Shown here: in pieces, positions 1 to 12,000 of the stretch
Layout of the letters: each line of letters begins with the position of its first letter
Numbering within the stretch: the stretch's first letter is position 1
Assembly (NCBI GenBank): GCA_021186555.1
Contig: JAJKFL010000005.1
Coordinates: 4,348,321-4,412,320, forward strand
Reading direction: 5' to 3'
From: Reticulitermes speratus
Lineage: Eukaryota; Arthropoda; Insecta; Blattodea; Rhinotermitidae
DNA length: 64,000 nucleotides
Made by a program: the position numbers and the translations under genes
The notes under the pieces: generated by a model
The model's database searches: none
Seen by the model: the letters and a program-made list of their open reading frames with translations, nothing else
What the model was told of the DNA's origin: nothing

Positions 1-480
1 TGACATTTCACTGTACTGATTGTTATCGCAATTGTGCCAGTGACATTTCACTATACTGATTGTTATCGCAATTGTGCCAGTGACATTTCACTGTACTGAT
101 TGTTATCGCAATTGTGCCAGTGACATTTCACTGTACTGATTGTTATCGCAATTGTGCCAGTGACATTTCACTGTACTGATTGTTATCGCAATTGTGTCAG
201 TGACATTTCACTGTACTGATTGTTATCGCAATTGTGCCAGTGACATTTCACTGTACTGATTGTTATCGCAATTGTGCCAGTGACATTTCACTGTACTGAT
301 TGTTATCGCAATTGTGCCAGTGACATTTCACTGTACTGATTGTTATCGCAATTGTGCCAGTGACATTTCACTGTACTGATTGTTATCGCAATTGTGCCAG
401 TGACATTTCACTGTACTGATTGTTATCGCAATTGTGCCAGTGACATTTCACTGTACTGATTGTTATCGCAATTGTGCCAG
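1..480. repeat. 40-bp satellite, 12 nearly identical copies
   Basis: The unit starts tgacatttcactgtactgat and ends attgtgccag; 12 head-to-tail copies with only two or three base changes. The array begins at the window edge, so it is longer than seen. Confidence 0.97.
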
Positions 481-785
481 TGACATTTAATTGTGTTGTT
501 TTTATTGTAATTGTACCAGTATCATATTGCTGTGTTGTTTTTTTTTATTTTAACTGTGCCAGTGGCATTTCGCTGTACTATTTTGTGTTGCAGTTGTGTC
601 ACTGATATTTCTCTATATTGTTTTGTATTGTAATCGTGCCAGTGACATTTCACTGTATTGTTTTGTGTATTAATTTTGACAGTGACATTTCGCTGTACTG
701 TTTGCTATTGAAGTTGTGCCAGTAACATTTAAGTGTGTTGTTTTTCTCTATTTTAACTGTGCCAGTGACATTTCACTGTACTATT
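481..785. repeat. Degenerate edge of the 40-bp satellite
   Basis: About seven diverged copies with tgacattt...ctgta...gtgccag cores of varying length. This is a typical unhomogenised array border. Confidence 0.85.
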
Positions 786-1040
786 TTGTCTGTGCCTATC
801 TTCGTTAGTCTTAAAGTTGTAACTTTGCTATAATAAAAATCTCCAGTCAGCCAAGTTTCTTCTTCACGTTCATAGGACGCATCTTGTCGTTGATTGTAAC
901 CGAAGTATTATATATCGTTATAGACGTTGGAAGTGTACATATATTCCTTCTTGATAAACTGAGAGTCGCTCAGCTTGTCAAAGAATTGCCTACCTTATAG
1001 TGCTACGTATCACGGTGTATTTTATTGTTCTGTCAGTAGT
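786..1040. other. No gene seen
   Basis: Single-copy-looking AT-rich sequence between the satellite and the next element. No splice-bounded coding frame was found. Confidence 0.5.
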
Positions 1041-1210
1041 AATGAAACCAAGAAACACACTTTATTGGGAATGCCCCTACAATCTATCTGCTACATGTTT
1101 CGGCCCTTTTCCGGGCCATTATCAAGGAGTATTAATAAATGAATAAAATCCGCGAAAGAAGTTACACGGATACAGTGTTACTTATAATGTAAAATCGAAT
1201 GTGTATACAA

Positions 1211-1514
1211 ATGTAAACATACAGATGTAAACTATACAGATGTAAACTATACAGATGTAAACTATACAGATGTAAACTATACAGATGTAAACTATACAGA
1301 TTAAACTATACGATGTAAACTATACAGATGTAAACTATACAGATGTAAACTATACAGATGTAAACTATACAGATGTAAACTATACAGATGTAAACTATAC
1401 AGATGTAAACTATACAGATGTAAACTATACAGATGTAAACTATACAGATGTAAACTATACAGATGTAAACTATACAGATGTAAACTATACAGATGTAAAC
1501 TATACAGATGTAAA
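1211..1514. repeat. 15-bp satellite
   Basis: About 20 copies of agatgtaaactatac, nearly identical, inside the element with inverted ends. Confidence 0.95.
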
Positions 1515-1724
1515 ACTTGTAGAGTAAAAGGCTAAAATAAAGGTAAAGCAGAGAATAAAGGTTTCAATGGCATGTGTTTAAATGTTTTCAAAATTAACAG
1601 TTTTTATGTTTCGTAATCGTATGATTTTGACACACAAAATCGCATCCTTACTGTTGCGCTAAGAATTTTGTTCAAACGTCTCACATTTAAAATTATTTCA
1701 TAACTGTATGTATGTATGTATGGA

Positions 1725-2010
1725 TGGGCCGGGATAGCTCAGTCGGTATAGCGACTCGCTACGGGCTGGACGGTCCGGGGATCGAATCCCGGTGGGGGCG
1801 AGGTTTTCCGCACCCGTCCAGACCGGCCCTGGGGCCCACCCAGCCTCCTATACAATGGGTACCGGGTCTCTTTCCCGGGGTAAAGCGGCCGGAGCGTGGA
1901 GTTGACCACCCACCTTCATCTAGTGCCAGGGTTAAAGAAAGAGTAGAGCTATACCTCTACTCCCCCTCTGGGCCTTCATGGCCTGTTCTAGGGAGAACTT
2001 TACTTTACCT
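1725..2010 (+). mobile_element. tRNA-derived SINE, family A
   Basis: The tRNA-like head has an A-box-like agctcagtcggtatagcg and a B-box-like gggatcgaatccc. The body ends ttactttacct. It is flanked on both sides by (atgt)n, the target microsatellite. The open frame through it is the well-known SINE pseudo-peptide and not a gene. Other copies are near 56.4-57.0 kb. Confidence 0.88.
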
Positions 2011-2358
2011 TATGTATGTATGTATTATTTGTATGTATGTACTTGTATGTAGTATGTAATTTTGTATGTCGAGACCGTATTATTACAAACCATAAAACTG
2101 TCAATTTGAAAACATTTAAGCACGCGCCATTGTAATTTGTATTTTCAGTTTAACCTCTATTTTGGTATTTTTTTTTTTTTACAAATTTTACATTTGTAAG
2201 TGCGCATTACATTTTATGCTATAAGTAACACTGTGTATGTGTAACATCTTTTTTGATTGCAGTGATCTACTGATACTTCTTGATAAATGCCCGGAAAAGG
2301 GCCGAAACATGTAGTAGTTAGGGATACTATCCTATAAAGTGTATTTTTTGGTTTCATT

Positions 2359-3284
2359 ATTATTGAGCGTTGAATTACCTGCCTTTTATGGAACTCTAAT
2401 ATTCCTTAAAATGTTGACAAGAATCCTCGGTTGGATCCTGTCTGAACCGCTTGAATTCAGCTCACATCCCCGCAACTTATTAAGATCCATTTCAATATTG
2501 TCTTCCCATATACCTATAACTAGGTCTCCCAAGTGGCCATTTGGCATTATCTTTTCTTCTCGTCTTTATTATATTTTGGTAAACGTCGCTTGCCCCCTTA
2601 CACAGAAACTGCGGTTTGTGTCCTCTGCGGTCATTCCTATTGTTTTTGAAGCTAATTGTTTCCAATCTATAAGGTCAGTGATAGACAAGCGATCAGATCG
2701 TAACATCTTCAGAGCAGAGATAGAGTTAGATATGAGGTTCTCACGGCCATGTTGATGAAGCTTCCAATTATCCTGGGACATGACGCCGTATAGATATGTA
2801 AATAGTTAATGATGTTTCGGAGGAGCTTGCTACCCCATCTTCAGTATCCAAGTCTTCTTCCATTACTAGACTGCGGAGATACAGGCAGAAAGGTCTTCCG
2901 AAACGTCGGTAACTATTGTCATATCCCAGAAGACTTGAATTTTATGAGGGATTCTCTATCTATCTCTACATTTGGCTGTCTTATGTTTCGGCACTGTCCA
3001 AATGATGATATCGCCAGCAAGGTGTGATGTAAAGTGTTATGTTCCTGAAACACAAATCAATAAAAATTTTACGTTATTTGCATAATAGCTATACGACAGA
3101 GTTATGACATCTTGTAATCCTAGCTACACTACTGATACAATTTCATATGTAAGGTCAGTGACAGTCTTTTGGATGAACGGCTTCGTATTCATTATGTGGA
3201 GTTCCTTTGGATAGAAATTGGCCTGATTCTTAAGGCTCTTATCTAAGCATGCCAAGTGAGAACCTCATGAGAATAAGACATGCA
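2359..3284. other. Repeat debris: possible minus-strand LINE tail and a MITE fragment
   Basis: On the minus strand around 2430-2570 the translation has KWPLGRPSYR-like and W/E-D-N-I-E-M-D-L-like pieces, broken, similar to the tail after LINE reverse transcriptase. At 2812-2848 is a reverse copy of the tgaagatgg...tcctccgaaacat motif seen at 5745 and 22850. No intact gene. Confidence 0.4.
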
Positions 3285-3800
3285 ATGTGCGTATAACGTA
3301 ACATTGAGGCGCGTTCGCGTAACCACTGTTTTCATGGGAAAGCAATAAGTATTACGTATTCTGAGTGTGTGTCTGTAGCCTTAGTTATCCAGCGTGCAAA
3401 GCGCATGCGCCGTATTATATTGTCATCTGTGGCCTGTCCGGCTGTACCATATTTTTACACATTATCTCATAAACGGCACGATTTTCGGGAAAAAAGTTAT
3501 TGAACATAAAATTTGTGTTTTGATTTTCTGTACAACTTTTGTCTGAAACATTTCTCATTCTAAGAAGAATTCAGCGAGATATTATCATAAATGTACATAG
3601 GTCTTGATGTAAAGTACCGGTTATTCTTGTCAGATTTTTAATCAGCCTTGAATTTTCTTTACAGAGTTTCGAAAAATCCTGAAATATTAAATTTCATGAA
3701 AATCCGTCAGCTGGAATCAGGGTTGTTTTATGCGAACAGACAGGCAGGCATGACGACGCTAATAGTCGCTTTTAGTAATTTTGCGAACGCTCCCAAAAAC
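3285..3800 (+). repeat. Dispersed repeat R, copy 1
   Basis: Shares gcgcgttcgcgtaacca, then cataaacggcacgattttcg, attcagcgagatattatca and ttttgcgaacgc with copies at 9432, 47672 (reverse), 57551 and, diverged, 45712 (reverse). Probably a non-autonomous transposon of about 520 bp with no coding capacity. Confidence 0.85.
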
Positions 3801-4548
3801 AGCCACTTGGAGTAGAGGTGGATAGTACAGTATTATTGTAAATGTCCTACAGGAGAGTAATTGAAGTGGACACTGCATGGACGTGAGTGTTGTAAAATGG
3901 AAAAATGGAGTGTGCACTTCAAGAACCTGCTGATAGAGGATGATGTCGTCTGTCCTTCTGAATCAGCTAACAAATACTTACACTTAAGCTGTCTCCCAAG
4001 TGTACAGTAGACATGTTCATCTCGGAACCCTGACGTATCAACCCATCTGTTCGTAATGAGCCTAATGAGGTCTATACAGCCAGTTGAGCCTCCACCTCGT
4101 ATATCACTTTAATGGCATTTCTAAGTATCTCGTACTCCAGCTGTGCTATGTGCCCTGTTTACTCCATCTGCTCTCCCAGCCCCATCTGTCTTGTCTAGAC
4201 TCCACTGCCTCCTTCTGTCAGCCCCCAGTGTGCCATCTCGCTCTCACCAGCTCATAACTTTACTCGGTTTTGCTGCTTACCTACATTTGCCCCATGTTTC
4301 TTGTCAGTCTAATGTAGGCATGCCTCCATCTATGCCTGTGTTTTCTGTCCACTGCGTTGCCTGGCCCATTAAGATAACATGGTCAGTAACGGAGGTACGT
4401 TGTCACCTACAGAGACTGGCACGATTCGCTGTTAGTGTGTCATGTATCGCATGACATCTGTCGGATGTCAGAAGACAGCAATGAGACTGTGGTGTACCAC
4501 AAAATGATAATCATATCGGCCAACGAGTTCAGTTTATTAGGGTCCTGA
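3801..4548. other. No gene recognised
   Basis: An open frame of 103 codons at 4143-4454 has no recognisable domain, no neighbours in phase and biased Ser/Pro/Leu content. It is not accepted as an exon. The rest is AT-rich spacer. Confidence 0.4.
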
Positions 4549-5105
4549 TATATACAGGGTGTTTCAGGAGGAACCTGACACATTTCAGGAGAACATTCCT
4601 TAGGTTAACTTACGTCGATATAACCAAACATAGCTATATCCGAAGTTGAGCATTTACGACGATAATGATGCGAAAAAATGTGGTATTCTTGCGGTTCCAC
4701 GTACTGTACCTGTTTAGCGTGATGCGTTATCCGTACATTGCGCAGGTCCGTCCTTGAGCCGATAGCCAAGCCGAGATATGCGGAGGCGAGTGTGCTATGT
4801 AAAGTTCTTGGAACCCTAAGGACGAGTTTTATGAAACTAATGCTAGGTTTTTTTGTTTATTTAATGTCTTTATGTCACTAAAATGTTAATTAGATGTTAA
4901 TAACAGGTGTTAACATTACAGAAACTACAAATCCTCCTAGTTTTAATATGTGTTTGGTAATCAATCAATGTATAATAGTTTTCATTCTTTCAAACTTGTC
5001 TCGTTTTCTCCGTTAACGTTCAACTTCGGATATACGCATGTTTGGTTATATCGATATAATTTAACCTAAAGAAGTTCTTCTGAAGTATAGCACATTCATG
5101 TATAT
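4549..5105. mobile_element. MITE with inverted ends
   Basis: The left end has acagggtgtttcaggaggaa and aggttaacttacgtcgatat; the right end has the inverse of the second part (atatcgatataatttaacct). The arms are about 80 bp and imperfect, and the interior is not coding. Confidence 0.7.
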
Positions 5106-5304
5106 GATTTGTGAAATATTCCACATTGACCGGTTTTTTCTCTGTGTCGCCATTGGACCCTACTAATTTGCTTGGTGCCCCCACCTACTTAATACTTTCA
5201 ATATTTTATTTAATGACGCTGTCAGTTGCTAAGATGTCATTACGTCAATGATACGTGAATAAATTACAAGAATGGAGTTTTGGTGGAATGGTACTTAACA
5301 AGGC

Positions 5305-5375
5305 AGATCCGAAGCAGTCAGAGGAAAATGTGCCCCAGTGCCACTTTGTCCACCACAAATCCCACGTGGAATTAT
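5305..5375 (-). mobile_element. SINE family E fragment
   Basis: Contains ccagtgccactttgtccacc acaaatccc, the reverse of the conserved ggatttgtggtggacaaagt region of family E (42384, 47313, 48511). Confidence 0.7.
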
Positions 5376-5393
5376 TGTAAAATCACACATTTC

Positions 5394-5478
5394 TCAAACC
5401 AACTAAATGCACACGTCTTATTTATTATAGAATACAGCTTTTGTTACAATAAAATTCAGTGCATTTAGTTGGATGGAG
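5394..5478. mobile_element. Small foldback with CCAACTAAATGCAC ends
   Basis: Inverted arms ccaactaaatgcac / gtgcatttagttgg around an AT-rich loop. The same end sequence (ccaacaaaatgcac) bounds the larger foldback elements at 16.5, 32.7 and 49.0 kb. Confidence 0.7.
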
Positions 5479-5689
5479 AAATATTTGATCAAATAAAAAT
5501 GCACAGTATGAACAATATAAAGTTTGTTGTAAAATCATTTGCTCATATTTTTTTTGACTGTGTTGTGAAATCTGTTTACTTCTTCACTTGTTATGAGGGA
5601 ATGAGAGGACCAGATCTGAGACAGTTTAGTTACAATGAGTTCTGACGTTCTGATAGCAGTGAGGATTTGGATTTTGGCCTGCAGGCTTA

Positions 5690-5815
5690 GTCTTGAAAAT
5701 GGTTAATAATATTGTGGAGGAACCTGCTGCCTCTATCTTCACTTCCACCCTGAAGATGGAGATGCCGTGTTCCTCCGAAACATTACACACTCCACAAGAT
5801 ATCTGAGCCTACAGG
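5690..5815 (+). repeat. Dispersed repeat with tcctccgaaacatt motif
   Basis: Contains ccctgaagatggagatgccg and tcctccgaaacattac. Related pieces are at 2812-2848 (reverse), 22820-22985 and 24880-25075 (reverse). It lies just before exon 1. Confidence 0.6.
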
Positions 5816-5907
5816 ATCATTACTGCCTATACTCAGGGACTTGTTTGTTCTTACTTCGTAAAGAACGCCTAATAGGTAGTTGTACTCTTGTATTTTTATT
5901 GTTTCAG

Positions 5908-6003
5908 GTGATATCGGACTACTGCAAGGCTCGTGATGACAGCAAACCATTCTCGCATCTTATGATGGACTTGTACAGAGAATTGCTGGGAACTCCCCCT
6001 GAG
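5908..6003 (+). CDS. Exon 1: C-terminal end of KIND domain
   Basis: It encodes 32 residues, phase 0 to 0, starting [11 protein letters not shown] and containing [15 protein letters not shown]. The acceptor is tttattgtttcag and the donor is GAG|gtaagg. The pattern aromatic-S-x3-L-x3-LG matches the last helix of the PTPN13 KIND domain. Earlier KIND exons must lie before the window, since nothing matching was found in bases 1-5907. Confidence 0.75.
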
Positions 6004-9000
6004 GTAAGGAATAAGCAGTGGCCATTTTGTCTACTGAGCAATTTATAATTATTTGTCTTAGGTCATCATGTGTCCTTTTTTTGGACCCTGTTTGTGCCTT
6101 ATTTGAGATGTAGAGATGTAGAATTAATGATCATGAAGCTAACTGTCTCTTGGATGTGACCCAGTGTAGGCAGGTATTTGTGTACGAACGTTTCAGAGGA
6201 ATCTGCATGCTCCATCATCGGGTGACAAGAACAAGCTCTGCAAACGAATGAAACAACTAAGAGCTGAAAGTCTTAAAGCATTCCTGCATGCAAACTGCAT
6301 AGTTGCAGTGTGCAAACTGTGCCTTAGAAAAGCAAATGGAGTGTGTGTTTACACTAACAGTATTTGTCATTGTGGCTGAAGACCTGGATGTGTTCCTACT
6401 GGTGATAGAAAGCTACCATCTATTAATTAGATTTTTGAGAAAAGAAACTTTGGTTGTATGATGTCTGGGATTTGAACAGCAAGTTGTCAGTGCAGCACAG
6501 AAGAAGCCAGCCCATTGGTACAGATATGTGGATGACATATTTGTAATTTGGCCCCATGGAAAAGGGGTGGTGCAAGATTTTCTGCACCACCTCAATGGCA
6601 CACACGAATATTAATTTCAGTATAGAGCTTGAACAGGATGAAACATTACCATTTGTGGATGTCCTTAAAGACAAGAATAGATAGCTGACAGGGTCACACG
6701 TATACAGGAACCCACACATACATGCAGAGTCAGAATATTACCCAACGCAGCAGTGGGCCATTTTGGTTACTGTCATCCACTGTTTGAGGAGTATTTGGGA
6801 TGCTGATAGCCTTGAGGAAGAAGTCAGATACACAAAACAGACCTGCAGGTAAAGTTGATACAGCAACCAGGATGTCAGACAGGGCTTGCATCCCAAAAAT
6901 AAGCTGCAGACACAGAATGGAAAACCTATCAGTTTATTCTTGTTGCCATACCAGCATTCTGCCATTGACAGAATCAACATGTTACTTGTCAAACATAACG
7001 TCAATATTATCCATATTCCATTGAAGAAAACAATTAACACACTCCAGCAGGTCAAGGATATCTTAAACCTCAAGACCCCATGCGAGTGTGTCAAGAAGTA
7101 TGTGGGACAGACAGGAAGGTTCATACACACAAGACACAAGGAAAACATGGGGCAACTACATCTTGGCCAGCTGGAGAAGTCTGCGTTGGTGGAATATATT
7201 AAAGACACTGGACATGACATTAAATTTAACAACACATACAGAACAGACAACATAACAGGCTACTTGGACCGCTTGGTGAAGCAGGCAATAGAAATACACC
7301 TGCATAGCATAATTTCAATAGTGGGGAAAGGTGCTTCATGTTAAGTTGAGCATGGCAGCCTCTAACTAATTTACTGAAGCAGACTAGAAGGGTATCTGGT
7401 GGTAATGGAGGCCAGGCACAGCAGTCTTTGGACTGCACCCTCAAACACTATCAGCTTGCATCCTACCACAATTCCCAGCCTGGTACTGACATATGAACAA
7501 GGTAGGCTAGGTGTTGAGTGATGTTAGAACCCTGATGAGGCAGAGTTGGTCTCTGAAACGTTGGTTGATTTGAAACTCCTCACTCAGCTGTGAGCCTGAG
7601 AAGATATTGCTGATTATATGACCACTTCACAGTACTGTACTTAGTATAATCTGTGCATATTAAAATGTAGTTTTGTTACTATGTTGTAGTGCCCTCCATC
7701 CAAGGGAAATGTGAGACCACCTGACACTGCAGTGGGTTCAGTGCAGAGGAGGACCAATAGTTTCCCAAAGGAATGTCAAAGAAGGTTGTCCAGTGAAGAT
7801 AGACATATAAAGATTACTAAAAGGTATTTAGTTTACTTATATTTTAATGACAACCCCATATAATAGTTCATGCTTAAGCAGTATGGATAATTAATTATTT
7901 TGAGATAATAGGAGAGTAGAAAACAATAATTAACGGTGTAACTTGCGAAAAGAAAGGTTTTGTTTCTGTGTAATTTATCATTTCCTATAATATCAAGCAA
8001 CTAAAGTAAGGACCCTCTCTCCTAAACAAATGTAGGGTTGAACAGAGTTTTAAGTTACTGCATTGAAAAATGCTTTCCCTTTGTTCACATTTGATGACAT
8101 ACCATTCTATATTGTCGTAAATATTTATTATGGCTTGTTACTCAAACGAAATAGCATTGTGGTTGGGTACATACGTGTGTGTCTTTCTTTTCGTAGCTGC
8201 TCGCTGAACGCTAAAACTACACAACCTGATTCAAGACGTCTGGTACAAAGAGCTCCATCTAGGCTGTACCGAGCTGCATCAGCTTCATCAAGAGAGGTAG
8301 ATCCTCGTGCCAAATATTGCTGCCCAAATACTTGCATAGGTCCTGAGTTCATTGTAAGGGCTACAAAACCCAGCAAAGAGATCCACATTAAAGGCGCGAA
8401 GGTAAATTTATGTTGAAAATTTCATATCAGGAGCGTGTAAATTTAATGGGAGCATACCAGCTTCTGATATGTGGTGAGGATATTAACATAAATGCTTTGA
8501 ACAAGAAACCACAGGGTTTATCTGAAAGTAATAAGTAACAAGGTTGAAGTGGAAGTGAACACACACATAGTTCAGTAAAACTCCAGTAGTCTAGAATCTG
8601 ATAATCCAGCACTTCTGATAATTCAGCACATTAAAAGACATCTTAAAGAAGCAGTGCAGTAGGATGTGCACTGGATTCATCTGGTTCAGGTTTGAGTCTA
8701 TTGGCAGGATCTTGTAAACATGGCAGTGAATATTGGGCTCCATGTAAGCCGTGGGGGCGGGGATGGGGGAGTGCCTTGGTTATCTGAGGAACTGTTGGCT
8801 TCTAAAGTGGGGGAATTGGAGTTAGACAAGGCATAATAACCCGTATACTTGTTTCACATTATATATCCCCTGATGATGACTAATAAGTAGTCGAAAACAT
8901 ATGTAGGGGTATATATGACGACAAGGTGTAGTGCATATGTTGGTTAAAATAAAAGCTACTGTATACTTGGTTTAAGCACAGCACTCCTTGTTGATTGGAA

Positions 9001-12000
9001 GATTTGTCTGTCTGTTTATCATGGCAACCTATGAAAATCTCTGTTACTTACAGTGGCATCACAAAATGGCAGCAACGAGTGATATTGAATGGCATGGTTT
9101 AGTTGGTATTATTGTGTCAAACGTTGCCAGAAAAAAATACATTTTAATGACATGGCAGCATTTTGTATTCTGTCACGGTCTCTTTACGCTCATTATTTGT
9201 AGGAGATTATGTTTAGTGATTTAGATATTTAGTGTGTGTTTAGAGGACAAATAGAAATTATCAGATCAGGTAGTAGTAAACAGAGTGGCTGTGTTTCTTT
9301 GCTTCTAAACAGTTATTGTCATGCTTATTCTATGAAGCCTTATTTTGTGAAACTTTTCAAGATTACAGCTTGCATATTAGATGAAGCTGTGATATCGAAA
9401 TGTCCCTCAAAGCTTATAAATATATAAGACAGGCAATGTACGCGTAACATAACATTGAAGCGCGTTCGCGTAACCATTTTTTTCCGTGGAAAGCAATAAA
9501 TATTAAGTATTATGAGTGTGTGTATGTATTCTTGCCTTAGTTACAAGGCATGCAAATCGCATCTTTTCTACGCCGTATTATATTGTCATCTGTTACCTGT
9601 CTGGCTGTACCATTTTTTCCACATTGTTTCATAAACGGCATGATTTTCGGAAAAACGTTATTGAACATAAAATGTGTGTTTTGATTTTCTCTACAATTTT
9701 TGTCTGAAAAGTTTCTCATTCTAAGAAGAATTCAGCGAGATATTATCATAAATATATTGACATCTTCATGTAAGGTACTCGTAATTCTTGTAGATTTTAA
9801 TAAAATTTTAATTTTCTCGACAGAGTTTCGAAGAACGCCCAAATATCAAATTTCATGAAAATCCGTCCAGTGGGAGCCGATTTGTTCCATGCGGACAGAC
9901 AGACAGACAGTCGCTTTTCGTACTTTGCGAACGCGCCAAAAAATAGTGGTGCACTGGAAGGTTATCAATGGAAAATGTAACTAGATGTGAAAATTGTCAA
10001 ATTTTTCCATTGAATTTTTCACTTGTATTCCATAATTACATTACAGTACGCAGCAATTTAAAGTTATGGTTTATATTAATAGTTATTTATAATTTTTGGT
10101 TTGGTATATAATGCTGGTTTCAATAATATTTTGATGTTGTTGTTTAAATCTGTATTCTTTATTGCACTGGTATTAAAAGTAGATGTGTGATTAGCAGACA
10201 GCAGCTGAAAAGAATGTTTATTGATATTGCTCTGAAGATTTTGAGCAATAAATGTAAATGGTTTGAACAAATGAACGAAAACAAAGCAGGTTAACCATGG
10301 TCTAATGCTTGATACAAGACTGTAGATGTGAAACATTAGCATGCTGGTTTTACTGTATGTTATGTTCACTAGTGGTTACTGTTCATTTGGTATTAGTTTC
10401 AGCAGCTGGGACTTGCCATCTTCAGGCAAAAATGCCTTTCATCTGAAATATAAATTTAAAAGATACAGTATTTTGTTCTGCATCACAGAATTATGGGAAT
10501 GTATTGTGGTAAAATAACAGGTAACTGCAGAGGTAGGAAACATAATTTTTTATAGATTTTGTGTTTTGCGTTACATATTAAAAGTGCAGAATTGTTAGTT
10601 GGACTGTCGAAGTGTTCACAGTTATTTTCTTTGTAAATCCATTAGATGCTGACATCATGATGCAGACGTATAATATATATTGGCATGGCTGGTTATGAAT
10701 AAAATTGATAATAGTTTCCTTGCATTTTTCGTTTTTGAGTTGGATGTTGTACAGATTTAGACCCAGGCTTAGACGCATATCTGAGCTTTGCAACATGATT
10801 TACCTCATTCAGTATGTAGTATTGTTTCTACTTTTTCAAATTTCTTACACAAAATTGCACTAATAAATGACAATAAAATATGAAATTCATATTCTCTTTG
10901 TATGTGTAATTTTTAGAAGCCCTTTCTGTAGGCCAAAGTCTCATGCAGTGGAAAGTGTAGTCAGGCTACAGTAGTGGACGTATGTAAGAACGCACAACAG
11001 ACTCCGTTGTCAACAATTTATGTACATAAAAGTGATCTGACGTTTTTATGTGATTTATTTCTAGACAACATGTAGCAGGAAGGTTGTAGTCATACTACTG
11101 AATGGACAGAAGATGGACGTGATTTGTAATCCAAACACAACAACTGCAGGACAGGTGTTTGAGGTGCGAATGTTTGTCAGACTTATTAATGTTAAATAGA
11201 TGTTTGTAACTGTACATGCAGAATAAGCAACTTGCCACTGCATGTCTTACGCATTTTAAGTCCTTGTCTGATTGTCTCTTGAAAATACATGCAAGCAGAA
11301 AGCTTCCAGTAATCAGTCAGTGTAAATTCTGAGATTCCTAGTGTAATATCACTGTTGGAAATTCTTTGTGTATCAAAATGTAGTGCCTCATGAGGAGGTT
11401 ATGTCTGCTTATAACCTATGGGTTTGGGTGAATTTGTGTCAAGAACACAAACATAAAATTCCATATCAAAAAACAAAGTACCAACTAGATGCACAATCAC
11501 TATTAAAAACTTTAATAGTAGTATTACATTAAACCGACATGTTTCGGTCAGGTACCTGATCATCTTCAGGGGTACACTACATTAAAATGCTATGTCCATA
11601 TGTAAAACACACTTGAAATGTGAGCATATAAGGTCTAGTCATGTATAATGTTTTATAAAACACCGTTTTAAAGTCACTAAAAAACTTTATTTAAAAAAAG
11701 TCACCACTTGATATTCCGCACTGGTTCCACTTTTATGGCTTTATAACAGTGTTTTTGTATATTTCTTATGTATGTTCACTTATGCATCCTGTTTTCTCAT
11801 ATATATGTTATATATGTATATATATATATATGTTATATATGTTTGATATATACGAGATGCACAGTGAAAACAATATTAAATAAAATTCCATGTCATTTCA
11901 TTCTGTCAGATCTGCCACTTTGCTTGAAAGTGTAAAAGGCTTTTGTGTCTGTGTCATTAGATTACTGTCAGATTACAAAACACTGGATACAGATTTTATA

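Larger units (their letters stand above)
1041..2358. mobile_element. Element with inverted ends carrying hammerhead-like motifs
   Basis: The left end (aatgaaacca...catgtttcggcccttttcc) and the right end (ggaaaagggccgaaacatg...ggtttcatt) are inverted copies over about 85 bp. Each end has a hammerhead-like core, though degenerate (CTTGATAA). The interior holds a 15-bp satellite and a SINE, both probably later additions. Confidence 0.75.
6181..7570 (+). pseudogene. Penelope-like retroelement fragment (RT palm plus GIY-YIG endonuclease)
   Basis: Decayed copy in the intron between exons 1 and 2. At 6500-6670 the + strand encodes [18 protein letters not shown], the RT motif with YVDD at 6524-6535, then an NINFS...LPFVDVL piece. 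Stops and small breaks follow. At 6886-7344 an open frame of 152 codons carries a GIY-YIG-type nuclease domain with [19 protein letters not shown], an H-x-G-Q region and a [14 protein letters not shown] helix; the first tyrosine of GIY is missing. Reverse transcriptase joined to GIY-YIG is diagnostic of animal Penelope-like elements. Hammerhead-like motifs lie at both ends in opposite directions (6181-6227 minus, 7526-7567 plus). The minus-strand open frame across it is a shadow. Confidence 0.88.

Noticed and set aside
1..480. CRISPR-like array
   Set aside because: Head-to-tail 40-bp units have no variable spacers and the DNA is eukaryotic.
1712..2059. 115-codon open frame at the SINE
   Set aside because: It lies in a family A SINE; the same pseudo-peptide recurs in the reverse copy at 56812-56994.
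4143..4454. 103-codon frame as an upstream KIND exon
   Set aside because: No KIND-like residues, no acceptor or donor in matching phase with exon 1.
6738..7253. 171-codon minus-strand frame
   Set aside because: Opposite strand of the Penelope-like GIY-YIG region, which has clear domain motifs on the plus strand.
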